A stretch of 32,264 nt of DNA from an uncultured Mycolicibacterium sp. (GCF_937941905.1 NZ_CALDGS010000076.1:1-32264), one strand, 5' to 3'; positions 1 to 8,212 are shown, numbered from the stretch's first letter. The notes: generated from the letters alone by a model not told the origin. A program made the numbers and translations.

Positions 1-110
1 CGTCCGTTCGCTCGCGGAGGCCGACCGCGCGGGTGGCCCGTCACCGGCGTGTTTGCCGGTCCCGCGCCGCCGCGCGCCCGTTTGTCGGTGACAGCCGTAG
101 GATTGCAGTC
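1..110 (+). other. Left-edge region; possible 3' tail of an upstream gene
   Basis: No complete gene is visible here. A reading frame open from the window edge (frame starting at base 2) runs 29 codons to TGA at 89-91 and could be the tail of the preceding gene. The fragment is too short to identify, and it does not resemble the SepIVA (Rv2927c) C-terminus that I would expect from M. tuberculosis gene order. The right part holds the promoter of the DUF177 gene. Confidence 0.25.
98..103 (+). promoter_or_regulatory. -10 box (TAGGAT) of the DUF177-rnc-mutM operon, leaderless
   Basis: TAGGAT fits the mycobacterial TANNNT -10 consensus. It ends 7 bases before the ATG at 111, so transcription probably starts at or next to the start codon. 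No Shine-Dalgarno sequence is present, which fits a leaderless mRNA. No convincing -35 is seen. Confidence 0.5.
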
Positions 111-710
111 ATGGCGACGCATGCGAGTGCTGCGGCGCACCGCGAAGCACGGTCGCCGCTCGTGATCGACATCGCCGGGCTGCCGCGCCGGCCCGGATCG
201 ATGCTCACCTTCACCGAGACGGTGACCAACCCCGCCCGGATGGGGCTGGAGCTGATCGGGGTCGAGGCCGGCACCCCGCTGGAGCTCGATCTGCGCATCG
301 AGTCGGTGTCGGAGGGCGTGCTGGTCAGCGGTTCGGTCGTCGCACAGACCACCGGGGAGTGCTCCCGCTGCCTGACCGAACTGACCGGGCGGGTGCGCAT
401 CGAGCTCACCGAACTGTTCGCGTACCCGGACAGCACCACCGACGCCACCACCGAGGAGGACGAGGTCGGCCGCGTCGGCGCCAGCGGCGTGCCGGACACC
501 GTCGACGTCGAGCAGGCCATCGTCGATGCGGTGGGCCTGGCGCTGCCGTTCTCCCCGCTGTGCCGCGAGGACTGCCCCGGCCTGTGCCCGCAGTGCGGGA
601 TCCCGCTGGACACCGCCGAACCCGGGCACGGCCACGAGCAGGTGGACCCGCGCTGGTCCAAGCTGGCGGGCCTGTTCGAGCAGGGCGGAGAGGACGGGGA
701 ACGGCAGTGA
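111..710 (+). CDS. YceD/DUF177 family metal-binding protein (Rv2926c-like)
   Basis: This is a 199-aa protein of the YceD/DUF177 family, whose members are linked to 23S rRNA/ribosome metabolism in bacteria and plastids. Two cysteine clusters are visible: C84-x2-C87, and C151, C155, C159 and C162 in the CREDCPGLCPQCG segment, which probably bind zinc. ATG 111 was chosen over an upstream in-frame start at 33 because a TAGGAT -10 lies directly before it and the extra 26 residues are low-complexity and arginine-rich. In many bacteria the next gene is rpmF; here it is rnc, which overlaps by 4 bases (GTGA), so translation is probably coupled. The family is clear; the molecular activity is not established from the sequence. 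Confidence 0.9.
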   Translation: MATHASAAAHREARSPLVIDIAGLPRRPGSMLTFTETVTNPARMGLELIGVEAGTPLELDLRIESVSEGVLVSGSVVAQTTGECSRCLTELTGRVRIELTELFAYPDSTTDATTEEDEVGRVGASGVPDTVDVEQAIVDAVGLALPFSPLCREDCPGLCPQCGIPLDTAEPGHGHEQVDPRWSKLAGLFEQGGEDGERQ

Positions 711-1411
711 GCTCCGAAGAGCGGGTGGACCGTTCTTCGCTGCTGGAGGCGCTCGGCGTGGATCTGCCCGACGAGCTGCTCACCGTGGCGTTGACCCACC
801 GCAGCTACTCCTACGAACACGGCGGGCTGCCCACCAACGAGCGACTGGAGTTCCTCGGCGACGCGGTGCTCGGGCTGACCATCACCGAGGAGCTCTACCG
901 CCGCCACCCGGACCGTTCCGAGGGCGACCTGGCCAAGCTGCGCGCGAGCATCGTCAACACCCAGGCGCTGGCCGACGTCGGCCGCGGTCTCGGCGACAAG
1001 GGGCTGGGCGCGCACCTGCTGCTGGGCAAGGGCGAGGAGAACTCCGGCGGCGCGGACAAGTCCAGCATCCTCGCCGACGGCGTCGAGAGCCTGCTCGGCG
1101 CGATCTACCTGCACCACGGCCTCGAGGTGGTGCGGGAGGTGGTGCTGCGGCTGTTCGCCGAGCTGCTCGACACCGCGCCCACGCTGGGTGCGGGGCTGGA
1201 CTGGAAGAGCAGCCTGCAGGAACTCACCGCCGCCCGTGGCCTGGGCGCGCCGACCTACGTGGTCACCTCGACCGGGCCGGACCACAACAAGGAGTTCACC
1301 GCCACCGTGGTGGTCGCCGACGTCGAGTACGGCACCGGCGTGGGGCGCACCAAGAAGGAAGCCGAGCTCAAGGCCGCCGCGGCGGCGTGGCACGCCCTCG
1401 ACAGTGCCTGA
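707..1411 (+). CDS. rnc: Ribonuclease III
   Basis: This is a 234-aa RNase III, which cleaves double-stranded RNA, including 16S/23S rRNA precursors, in the cytoplasm. The family signature NERLEFLGDAVL lies at residues 44-55, with acidic catalytic residues E48 and D52. The second acidic pair is D124/E127 in the DGVESLLGAIYL segment. A C-terminal dsRNA-binding domain (about 165-232) contains the typical KEF...KKEAELKAAAAAW pattern. The GTG start overlaps the DUF177 stop by 4 bases, and GGGGAACG lies just upstream as a ribosome-binding site. The gene overlaps mutM by 8 bases. Length and all catalytic residues are normal, so it should be active. Confidence 0.97.
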   Translation: MSSEERVDRSSLLEALGVDLPDELLTVALTHRSYSYEHGGLPTNERLEFLGDAVLGLTITEELYRRHPDRSEGDLAKLRASIVNTQALADVGRGLGDKGLGAHLLLGKGEENSGGADKSSILADGVESLLGAIYLHHGLEVVREVVLRLFAELLDTAPTLGAGLDWKSSLQELTAARGLGAPTYVVTSTGPDHNKEFTATVVVADVEYGTGVGRTKKEAELKAAAAAWHALDSA

Positions 1412-2261
1412 GCTGCCCGAGGTCGAGGTCGTCCGGCGCGGACTGCACGACCACGTGACCGGCAGGCGGATCACCGCGGTCCGGGTGCACCATCCGCGCG
1501 CGGTGCGCCGGCACGAGGCCGGCGCGGCCGACCTGACCGCCCGGCTGCTGGGCACCCGCATCACCGGCACCGGCCGGCGCGGCAAGTACCTGTGGCTCAC
1601 CCTCGACGACGGCGACGCGGCGCTGGTGGTGCACCTGGGCATGAGCGGGCAGATGCTGATCGGCCCGTGCCGCACCGACCACCTGCGCATCGCCGCGCTG
1701 CTCGACGACGGCACCGCGGTCAACTTCGTCGACCAGCGCACCTTCGGCGGCTGGCTGATCGCCGACCTGGTCGAGGTGGACGGCACCGCGGTGCCCGCCC
1801 CGGTGGCGCACCTGGCCCGCGACCCGCTGGACCCGCGGTTCGACCGCGACGCGGTGGTGGATGTGTTGCGCCGCAAGCACTCCGAGATCAAACGCCAGCT
1901 GCTGGACCAGACCGTGGTCTCCGGCATCGGCAACATCTACGCCGACGAGGCGCTGTGGCGGGCCCGGATTCACGGGTCCCGGATCGCCGCCGCGCTGCCG
2001 CGCCGCCGGCTCGCCGAACTGCTCGACGCCGCCGCCGCGGTGATGACCGAGGCGCTGGCCCAGGGCGGCACCTCGTTCGACGCGCTGTACGTCAACGTCA
2101 ACGGCCAGTCCGGGTACTTCGACCGGTCGCTGGACGCCTACGGCCGGGAGGGCCGGCCGTGCCGGCGCTGTGGGGCGCCGATGCGGCGGGAGAGGTTCAT
2201 GAACCGCTCGTCGTTCTCCTGTCCGAAGTGCCAGCCCCGGCCCCGCATCCGCCGCCGATAG
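1404..2261 (+). CDS. mutM: Formamidopyrimidine-DNA glycosylase
   Basis: This is a 285-aa Fpg/MutM glycosylase/AP lyase that removes 8-oxoguanine and formamidopyrimidines from DNA. The mature N-terminus would be PELPEVE, giving catalytic P2 and E3. K61 in the GRRGKYLWL segment matches the conserved phosphate-contacting lysine. The H2TH region includes GIGNIYADEALW. The C-terminal zinc finger has its four cysteines (CRRC and CPKC) and keeps the finger arginine in NRSSFSC. The GTG start overlaps the end of rnc by 8 bases, placing this gene third in a translationally coupled operon. Mycobacteria often carry extra Fpg/Nei paralogues; the complete PE N-terminus and zinc finger argue that this is the true MutM. 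Confidence 0.96.
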   Translation: MPELPEVEVVRRGLHDHVTGRRITAVRVHHPRAVRRHEAGAADLTARLLGTRITGTGRRGKYLWLTLDDGDAALVVHLGMSGQMLIGPCRTDHLRIAALLDDGTAVNFVDQRTFGGWLIADLVEVDGTAVPAPVAHLARDPLDPRFDRDAVVDVLRRKHSEIKRQLLDQTVVSGIGNIYADEALWRARIHGSRIAAALPRRRLAELLDAAAAVMTEALAQGGTSFDALYVNVNGQSGYFDRSLDAYGREGRPCRRCGAPMRRERFMNRSSFSCPKCQPRPRIRRR

Positions 2262-2322
2262 ACTCACCACGCCGGTCGCCCCCGTGCGGGGCGCGGCCGC
2301 TCGCGAGAGGACGACACCGACC

Positions 2323-2730
2323 ATGACCGAACTGTGGGTGGAGCGCACCGGGGTGCGCCGCTACACCGGGCGCAGCAGCCGCGGCGCCGAGGTGCTCATC
2401 GGTTCCGAGGACGTCGAGGGCGTGTTCACGCCCGGCGAACTGCTCAAGATCGCGCTCGCCGCCTGCACCGGCATGGCCAGCGACCAGCCGCTGCGCCGCC
2501 GGCTCGGCGACGACTACCCGGCCACCATCCGGGTCTCCGGCGCGGCCGACCGCGAGCGCGAGGTCTACCCGCTGCTTGAGGAACGCCTGGAACTGGACCT
2601 GTCCGGTCTCGACCCGGCCGAGCGCGAGCGGGTGCTCACCGTGGTGCGGCGCGCCATCGACCAGGTCTGCACCGTCGGGCGCACGCTGAAGTCGGGCACC
2701 GAGGTGCGGCTGGAGATCGACGCCCGCTAG
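2323..2730 (+). CDS. OsmC family protein (Rv2923c-like)
   Basis: This is a 135-aa OsmC/Ohr superfamily protein. Members reduce organic or fatty-acid hydroperoxides using a pair of redox cysteines. Both are visible: C48 in LAACTGM and C116 in QVCTVGRT, and the segment FTPGELLKIALAACTG is characteristic of the fold. ATG 2323 is preceded by GAGAGG at 2305-2310. An upstream in-frame start at 2284 would add 13 arginine/alanine residues with no family support. It sits 61 bases after mutM, so it could be cotranscribed as an oxidative-damage partner. The substrate is unknown, and the branch (OsmC versus YhfA-like) is not certain from sequence alone. Confidence 0.88.
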   Translation: MTELWVERTGVRRYTGRSSRGAEVLIGSEDVEGVFTPGELLKIALAACTGMASDQPLRRRLGDDYPATIRVSGAADREREVYPLLEERLELDLSGLDPAERERVLTVVRRAIDQVCTVGRTLKSGTEVRLEIDAR

Positions 2731-2753
2731 TCCGCTTTTCGGGGGAGGAGTCC

Positions 2754-3047
2754 GTGCCGCAGAACGACGACACCGAACCGGTCCGGCTCAGCGCCTGGGT
2801 GCACGGCCGGGTGCAGGGGGTCGGATTCCGCTGGTGGACCCGATCGCGCGCGCTGGAGCTCGGCCTGACGGGGTATGCCGCCAACAAGCCCGACGGCCGG
2901 GTGCACGTGGTGGCCCGCGGGCCGCGGGCGGCCTGCGAACGGCTGCTGGAGCTGCTGCGCGGCGGCGGCACCCCGGGCCGGGTGGACACCGTGGTCGCCG
3001 ACTGGGCCGACGCCGGCGAGGAGTTCGACGGCTTCAGCGAGCGATGA
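2754..3047 (+). CDS. acyP: Acylphosphatase
   Basis: This is a 97-aa acylphosphatase that hydrolyses acyl-phosphates such as carbamoyl or acetyl phosphate. The signature GRVQGVGFRWWTR is at residues 18-30, with catalytic R26. The catalytic asparagine is N44 in ANKPDGRVHV. The start is GTG 2754, supported by a strong purine-rich Shine-Dalgarno (GGGGGAGGAG, 2741-2750) with short spacing. The gene is 23 bases after the OsmC gene and immediately upstream of smc, as in M. tuberculosis (Rv2922A). Length and active site are normal. Confidence 0.94.
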   Translation: MPQNDDTEPVRLSAWVHGRVQGVGFRWWTRSRALELGLTGYAANKPDGRVHVVARGPRAACERLLELLRGGGTPGRVDTVVADWADAGEEFDGFSER

Positions 3048-3059
3048 GCCGGGCGCCGG

Positions 3060-3065
3060 TAGTCT
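3060..3065 (+). promoter_or_regulatory. -10 box (TAGTCT) for leaderless smc mRNA
   Basis: TAGTCT fits TANNNT and ends 8 bases before the GTG at 3074. No Shine-Dalgarno sits between them. The spacing suggests that smc has its own promoter and a leaderless transcript in addition to read-through from acyP. Confidence 0.45.
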
Positions 3066-3073
3066 GACACGTC

Positions 3074-6000
3074 GTGTACCTCAAGAGTCTGACGCTGAAG
3101 GGTTTCAAATCCTTCGCCTCGCCGACGACCTTGCGGTTCGAGCCCGGCATCACCTGTGTGGTCGGGCCCAACGGGTCGGGCAAGTCCAACGTCGTCGACG
3201 CCCTGACCTGGGTGATGGGGGAGCAGGGCGCCAAGACGCTGCGCGGCGGCAAGATGGAGGACGTCATCTTCGCCGGGACGTCCTCGCGGCCGCCGCTGGG
3301 CCGCGCCGAGGTCACCCTGACCATCGACAACTCCGACAACGCGCTGCCCATCGAGTACTCCGAGGTGTCGATCACCCGGCGCATGTACCGCGACGGCGCC
3401 GGCGAGTACGAGATCAACGGCAACTCCTGCCGGTTGATGGACATCCAGGAACTGCTCAGCGACTCCGGCATCGGCCGGGAGATGCACGTCATCGTCGGGC
3501 AGGGCAAGCTCGCCGAGATCCTCGAGTCGCGTCCCGAGGACCGCCGCGCCTTCATCGAGGAGGCGGCCGGGGTGCTCAAGCACCGCAAGCGCAAGGAGAA
3601 GGCGCTGCGCAAGCTCGACGCGATGCAGGCCAACCTGGACCGGCTCACCGACCTGACCACCGAGCTGCGCCGTCAGCTCAAGCCGCTGGGCCGGCAGGCC
3701 GAGATGGCCCGCCGCGCGCAGGTCATCCAGGCCGAGCTGCGCGACGCCCGGCTGCGGCTGGCCGCCGACGACCTGGTCACCCGGCGGTCGGAGTACGAGA
3801 ACACCAACGCCGCCGAACTCGAGCTGCGCCGCGAACTCGAGGAGCTCTCGGCGCGGCTGGAGACCGCCAACGCCGAACTGCAGATCCGCCAGCGCGACGT
3901 GGCGGTGCTGTCCGAGCGCGCCGACCACGCCCAGCAGGCCTGGTTCCGGCTGTCGGCGCTGACCGAGCGGGTGGCCGCGACGGTGCGCATCGCCACCGAA
4001 CGGGCCCAGCACCTGCGGGACGAGCCCGAGACCCCGCACGGCCCGGACCCCGACGAGCTGGAGGCCGAGGCCGACGAGGTCGCCGCCCGCGAACAGGAGC
4101 TGCTCGAGGAGCTCGAGGAGTCGCGGGCCCGGCTGGAGGCCATCCGGGAGGAACTGGCCGAGGCCGAGCGCGCCGCCGCCGAGGCCGAGCGGGCCCAGAT
4201 GGCCGCCGCCCGCGCCGAGGCCGACCGGCGCGAGGGCCTGGCCCGGCTGGCCGGCCAGGTCGAGACCATGCGGGCCCGGGTGGAGTCGATCGACGAGACG
4301 GTGGCCCGGCTGACCGCCTCCATCGAGGAGGCCGCCACCCGCGCCGAGACCGCCCAGGCCGAGTTCGAGACGGTGCAGGCCAAGGTCGGCGAGCTCGACG
4401 CCAGCGAGGTCGGCCTCGACGAGCACCACGAGCGCACCGTCGCCGCACTGCGGCTGGCCGACGAGCGGGTCGCCGAGCTGCAGGCCGCCGAGCGCAACGC
4501 CGAACGCCAGGTGGCCTCGCTGCGGGCCCGCATCGAGGCGCTTTCGGTGAGCCTGGAGCGTCGGGACGGGTCGGCCTGGCTGCAGCAGCACCGCAGCGAG
4601 GCCGGGCTGCTGGGCCCGGTCGCCGAACTGGTCAAGGTCCGCGAGGGCTACCAGGTGGCGGTCGCCGCGGTGCTGGGGGCGGCCGCCGACGCGGTCGCCG
4701 CGGAGGACTTCGCGGCCGCCTGCGCGGCGGTGGACGCGCTCAAGGCCGCCGACGGCGGCCGGGCGGCCATCGTGCTGGGCGACTGGCCGGCGGCAGACCG
4801 GCCCGACGTGGCACTGCCGGCCGGCACGGTGTGGGCGGTCGACCAGGTCGAGGTGCCGGACCGGCTGCGCGGCGCGGTGTCGGCGATGCTGGCCGGGGTG
4901 GCCGTGGTGCCCGACCTGGCCACCGGGCGCGACCTGGTCGCCGCGCACCCGCAGCTGCGCGCGGTGACCCCGGAGGGCGACCTGATCGGCGCCGGCTGGC
5001 TGGCCGGCGGGTCCGACCGCAAGCCCACCACCCTGGAGATCGCCGCCGAGATCGACAAGGCCCGCGCCGATCTGGAGGAGGCCGAACGGCAGGCCGCCGA
5101 ACTCGGAGCGGCGCTGGCCGGGGCGCTGGAGGAGCAGGCCGCCCGGCAGGCCGCCGCCGAGGAGGCGCTGGCCGCGCTCAACGAGTCCGACGCCGCGATC
5201 TCGGCGATCTACGAGCAGCTCGGCCGGCTCGGCCAGGAGGCCCGCACCGCCCGCGAGGAGTGGCAGCGGCTGACCCGCCAGCGCGAGGAGCTGGAGGCCA
5301 ACCGGGCGAGCACCGTCGAGCAGCTCGGCGAGCTGGAGGCCCGGCTGCGCAACGCCGAACAGGAACCGGCGTTCGAGGCCGAGCCGGTGGACCGGGAGGC
5401 CACCGTCGCGGTGGTGGAGGCGGTGCGCTCGGCCGAGGTGGAGGCCCGGCTGGCGGTGCGCACCGCCGAGGAGCGCGCCAACGCCGTTCGCGGCCGGGCG
5501 GATTCGTTGCGGCGGCAGGCCGCCGCCGAGCGCGAGGCGCGGGCCCGCGCCGAACGGGCCCGGGCCGCGCGGGCCACCGCGGCGGCGATGGCCGCCGCGG
5601 TGGCCGAGGCCGGCCACCAGGTCAAGGCCCGGCTGGACCGGGTGGTGGCGGCGGCCTCGGCGCGGCGCGACCGGCTGGCCGCCGAGCGTCAGCAGACCGC
5701 GGCCGCGCTCGACGAGGTGCGCGCCGAGGTCAACGAACTCAACACCCGCATCGCCGCGCTCACCGAGGCGCTGCACCGCGACGAGGTGGCCAAGGCGCAG
5801 GCCGCGATGCGCATCGAGCAGCTCGAGCAGCAGGTGCTCGAACAGTTCGGTATGGCCGCCGACGACCTGATCGCCGAGTACGGCCCGCACGTGCCGCTGC
5901 CGCCCACCGAGCAGGAGATGGCCGAGTACGAGCAGGCCAAGGAGCGCGGCGAGCAGGTCGTCGCCCCGCAGCCGATGCCCTACGACCGGGCCACCCAGGA

Positions 6001-6673
6001 GCGCCGCGCCAAGCGGGCCGAGCGCCAGCTCGCCGAGCTGGGCCGGGTCAACCCGCTGGCGCTGGAGGAGTACGCCGCGCTGGAGGAGCGCTACAACTTC
6101 CTGTCCACCCAGCTCGAGGACGTCAAGGCGGCCCGCCAGGACCTGCTCAACGTCATCGCCGACGTCGACAAGCGCATCCTGCAGGTGTTCACCGACGCCT
6201 TCCACGACGTGGAGCGCGAGTTCCGGGACGTGTTCGCCACGCTGTTCCCCGGCGGGGAGGGCCGGCTGCTGCTGACCGACCCGAACGACATGCTCACCAC
6301 CGGGGTGGAGGTGGAGGCCCGGCCGCCCGGCAAGAAGATCAAGCGGCTCTCGCTGCTGAGCGGCGGGGAGAAGTCGCTGACCGCGGTGGCCATGCTGGTG
6401 GCGATCTTCAAGGCCCGGCCGTCGCCGTTCTACGTCATGGACGAGGTGGAGGCCGCGCTCGACGACGTCAACCTGCGCCGGCTCATCTCGTTGTTCGAGC
6501 AGCTGCGGGAGCGCTCGCAGCTGATCGTCATCACCCACCAGAAGCCGACCATGGAGATCGCCGACGCGCTCTACGGCGTCACCATGCGCGGCGACGGGGT
6601 GACGACGGTGATCTCGCAGCGGCTGCGCGGCCAGGAGCTCGTCGCCGGCCCGTCGGCCACCGCCGACCGGTAA
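3074..6673 (+). CDS. smc: Chromosome partition protein SMC
   Basis: This 1199-aa structural-maintenance-of-chromosomes ATPase works as a dimer with ScpA/ScpB to organise and segregate the nucleoid. The N-terminal half of the ATPase head has Walker A GPNGSGKSN from residue 31. Long coiled coils rich in E, R, A and L follow (about 170-500 and 670-1000), flanking a globular hinge around 505-660. The C-terminal head carries the ABC signature LSGGEK at 1095-1100 and Walker B with D1123/E1124 in FYVMDEVEAALDD. The GTG start directly begins the conserved MYLKSLTLKGFKSFA sequence. The full length and all ATPase motifs are intact. An open frame of about 1300 codons on the opposite strand is a composition artefact. 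Confidence 0.98.
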   Translation: MYLKSLTLKGFKSFASPTTLRFEPGITCVVGPNGSGKSNVVDALTWVMGEQGAKTLRGGKMEDVIFAGTSSRPPLGRAEVTLTIDNSDNALPIEYSEVSITRRMYRDGAGEYEINGNSCRLMDIQELLSDSGIGREMHVIVGQGKLAEILESRPEDRRAFIEEAAGVLKHRKRKEKALRKLDAMQANLDRLTDLTTELRRQLKPLGRQAEMARRAQVIQAELRDARLRLAADDLVTRRSEYENTNAAELELRRELEELSARLETANAELQIRQRDVAVLSERADHAQQAWFRLSALTERVAATVRIATERAQHLRDEPETPHGPDPDELEAEADEVAAREQELLEELEESRARLEAIREELAEAERAAAEAERAQMAAARAEADRREGLARLAGQVETMRARVESIDETVARLTASIEEAATRAETAQAEFETVQAKVGELDASEVGLDEHHERTVAALRLADERVAELQAAERNAERQVASLRARIEALSVSLERRDGSAWLQQHRSEAGLLGPVAELVKVREGYQVAVAAVLGAAADAVAAEDFAAACAAVDALKAADGGRAAIVLGDWPAADRPDVALPAGTVWAVDQVEVPDRLRGAVSAMLAGVAVVPDLATGRDLVAAHPQLRAVTPEGDLIGAGWLAGGSDRKPTTLEIAAEIDKARADLEEAERQAAELGAALAGALEEQAARQAAAEEALAALNESDAAISAIYEQLGRLGQEARTAREEWQRLTRQREELEANRASTVEQLGELEARLRNAEQEPAFEAEPVDREATVAVVEAVRSAEVEARLAVRTAEERANAVRGRADSLRRQAAAEREARARAERARAARATAAAMAAAVAEAGHQVKARLDRVVAAASARRDRLAAERQQTAAALDEVRAEVNELNTRIAALTEALHRDEVAKAQAAMRIEQLEQQVLEQFGMAADDLIAEYGPHVPLPPTEQEMAEYEQAKERGEQVVAPQPMPYDRATQERRAKRAERQLAELGRVNPLALEEYAALEERYNFLSTQLEDVKAARQDLLNVIADVDKRILQVFTDAFHDVEREFRDVFATLFPGGEGRLLLTDPNDMLTTGVEVEARPPGKKIKRLSLLSGGEKSLTAVAMLVAIFKARPSPFYVMDEVEAALDDVNLRRLISLFEQLRERSQLIVITHQKPTMEIADALYGVTMRGDGVTTVISQRLRGQELVAGPSATADR

Positions 6674-6717
6674 CCCCGGCCGGCCCGCGCTCCCGCCTGA
6701 GCCGCCGCGCGTCCGCC

Positions 6718-6726
6718 TGAGACAAT
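6718..6726 (+). promoter_or_regulatory. Extended -10 (TGA-GACAAT) upstream of ftsY
   Basis: TGN followed by GACAAT resembles an extended -10 element. It ends 6 bases before GTG 6733, consistent with a leaderless ftsY transcript. The ACAAT core recurs in the rpsP and rplS promoters of this window. Confidence 0.4.
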
Positions 6727-6732
6727 GACACG

Positions 6733-8112
6733 GTGTCGGAAGGTTTGTGGATCGCGATCGCGGTCATCGCTGTTCTGCTGGTCGCCGCGCTGGCCGTCGG
6801 CCTGGTGCTGTACCGGCGGCGCCGGATCAGGCTGAGCCGTCCGGAGCCCACCAAGCCGATCGAGCCCGGCGGGCGCTACCAGGCCAGTTCCGGGATCACC
6901 TTCAGCCGCGCCGAGCCGGCCGGGACGGCCGTCGCGCCGCCGGCACCGAAACCCGAGCCGGCCGAGACGCTCGACACCACCGGGCTGCCCGGCGTCGGGG
7001 ACGACGCCAGCATCCCGCGCGACTCGGTGCGCCGGCCCATCTCGGAGGTTCGGCTGCCCGAGCAGGACGTCACTGCCCCCGAGGCCGTCCCCGAGCCCGC
7101 ACCCGCACCGGAACCCGAACCTGAGCCCGCACCGGAGCCCGCACCGGAGCCGGAGCCCGCACCGGAACCCGAACCGGCGCGGGAGGAGATCGCCCCGGCC
7201 GAGGGCCGGCTGGAGCGGCTGCGCGGCCGGCTGGCCAAGTCGCAGAACGCCATCGGCAAGAGCATGCTCGGTCTGCTCGGCGGCGGCGACCTCGACGAGG
7301 AGTCCTGGGAGGAGATCGAGGACACCCTGATCGTCGCCGACCTGGGCCCGGTCACCACCGCCGCGGTGGTGGAGAAACTGCGCGAGCGGATCGCCGCCGG
7401 GGCGGTGCGCAACGAGGCCCAGGCCCGTGCGGTGCTGCGCGAGGTGCTCATCGCCGAGCTGCGGCCCGAACTGGACCGCTCGATCAGGGCGCTGCCGCAC
7501 GACGACAAGCCGTCGGTGCTGTTGGTGGTCGGTGTCAACGGCACCGGCAAGACCACCACCGTCGGCAAGCTGGCCCGGGTGCTCGTCGCCGACGGCCGCC
7601 GGGTGGTACTCGGCGCCGCGGACACCTTCCGGGCCGCCGCCGCCGACCAGCTGCAGACCTGGGCCTCCCGGGTGGGGGCGGAGGTGGTGCGCGGCCGGGA
7701 GGGCGCCGACCCGGCCTCGGTGGCCTTCGACGCCGTCGACACCGGAATCCGGTCCGGCGCGGACGTGGTGCTCGTCGACACCGCCGGCCGGCTGCACACC
7801 AAGACCGGGCTGATGGACGAGCTCGGCAAGGTCAAGCGCGTGGTGGAGAAGCGCGCCGCCGTCGACGAGGTGCTGCTGGTGCTCGACGCCACCATCGGCC
7901 AGAACAGCCTGCCGCAGGCCAAGGTGTTCGCCGAGGTGGTCGACATCACCGGCGTGGTGCTGACCAAGCTGGACGGCACCGCCAAGGGCGGCATCGTGTT
8001 CCGGGTGCAGCAGGAGCTCGGGGTGCCGGTGAAACTCGTCGGCCTCGGCGAGGGGCCGGACGATCTCGCGCCCTTCGAGCCGGCCGCGTTCGTCGACGCG
8101 CTGCTCGGCTGA
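6733..8112 (+). CDS. ftsY: Signal recognition particle receptor FtsY
   Basis: This 459-aa SRP receptor GTPase docks Ffh-bound ribosomes at the membrane. An N-terminal transmembrane helix (about residues 4-26) is followed by an RRRR motif, so this actinobacterial FtsY is probably membrane-anchored rather than only peripheral. A Pro/Glu-rich linker (about 117-155) separates it from the NG domain. The NG domain has Walker A GVNGTGKTT at 267-275, DTAGR at 349-353 and TKLDG at 411-415. GTG 6733 lies 59 bases after smc and has a -10-like element but no Shine-Dalgarno. Its partner ffh is encoded at 12640-14205. The gene ends 16 bases before a 13-bp hairpin. Confidence 0.97.
   Translation: MSEGLWIAIAVIAVLLVAALAVGLVLYRRRRIRLSRPEPTKPIEPGGRYQASSGITFSRAEPAGTAVAPPAPKPEPAETLDTTGLPGVGDDASIPRDSVRRPISEVRLPEQDVTAPEAVPEPAPAPEPEPEPAPEPAPEPEPAPEPEPAREEIAPAEGRLERLRGRLAKSQNAIGKSMLGLLGGGDLDEESWEEIEDTLIVADLGPVTTAAVVEKLRERIAAGAVRNEAQARAVLREVLIAELRPELDRSIRALPHDDKPSVLLVVGVNGTGKTTTVGKLARVLVADGRRVVLGAADTFRAAAADQLQTWASRVGAEVVRGREGADPASVAFDAVDTGIRSGADVVLVDTAGRLHTKTGLMDELGKVKRVVEKRAAVDEVLLVLDATIGQNSLPQAKVFAEVVDITGVVLTKLDGTAKGGIVFRVQQELGVPVKLVGLGEGPDDLAPFEPAAFVDALLG
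7080..7178 (+). repeat. Pro-Glu(-Ala) coding repeat in ftsY
   Basis: This is a run of imperfect hexa- and dodecanucleotide units of the type CCCGAG, CCGGAA and GCACCG. It encodes about 30 residues of alternating Pro-Glu with interspersed Ala. It forms the linker between the membrane anchor and the GTPase domain and is likely to vary in length between strains through slippage. Confidence 0.75.
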
Positions 8113-8128
8113 GCGCCCCGCTGACCAG

Positions 8129-8173
8129 GCCCGACCCGCGGTGAAACGTGTATGTAACAGCCGCGGGTCGGGC
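8129..8173 (+). terminator. Perfect 13-bp hairpin between ftsY and amt (candidate terminator)
   Basis: The arms GCCCGACCCGCGG (8129-8141) and CCGCGGGTCGGGC (8161-8173) are perfect reverse complements around a 19-nt loop. The hairpin starts 16 bases after the ftsY stop. No U-tract follows, as is common for mycobacterial terminators, so termination is inferred, not shown. The loop contains GAAAC-n6-GTAAC, a GlnR-like pair of half-sites. Confidence 0.55.
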
Positions 8174-8174
8174 G

Positions 8175-8212
8175 TTCACATTTCCGAAACGCGAACGCAT
8201 CGCCGGGGAAAC
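8175..8212 (+). promoter_or_regulatory. GlnR-type operator upstream of amt
   Basis: The actinobacterial GlnR box is gTnAC-n6-GaAAC, repeated. Here TTCAC (8175-8179), six bases, then GAAAC (8186-8190) match it. After six bases comes the weak a-site GCATC (8197-8201), six more bases, and a second GAAAC (8208-8212). The two GAAAC sites are exactly 22 bases apart, as expected for a full double site. Regulation of amt-glnB-glnD by GlnR under nitrogen limitation is known in M. smegmatis. Binding here is inferred from the pattern. Confidence 0.65.

Noticed and set aside
2636..6538. Open frame of about 1300 codons on the minus strand opposite smc
   Set aside because: It is low-complexity (Gly, Leu, Arg, His, Gln) and lies fully antisense to an intact SMC. 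It results from the GC-rich third positions of the real gene.
6721..6733. The 13-mer GACAATGACACGG occurs both before ftsY and at the glnD start (10071-10083)
   Set aside because: It has different roles in the two places (promoter versus start codon) and is probably coincidence. No other similarity surrounds the copies.
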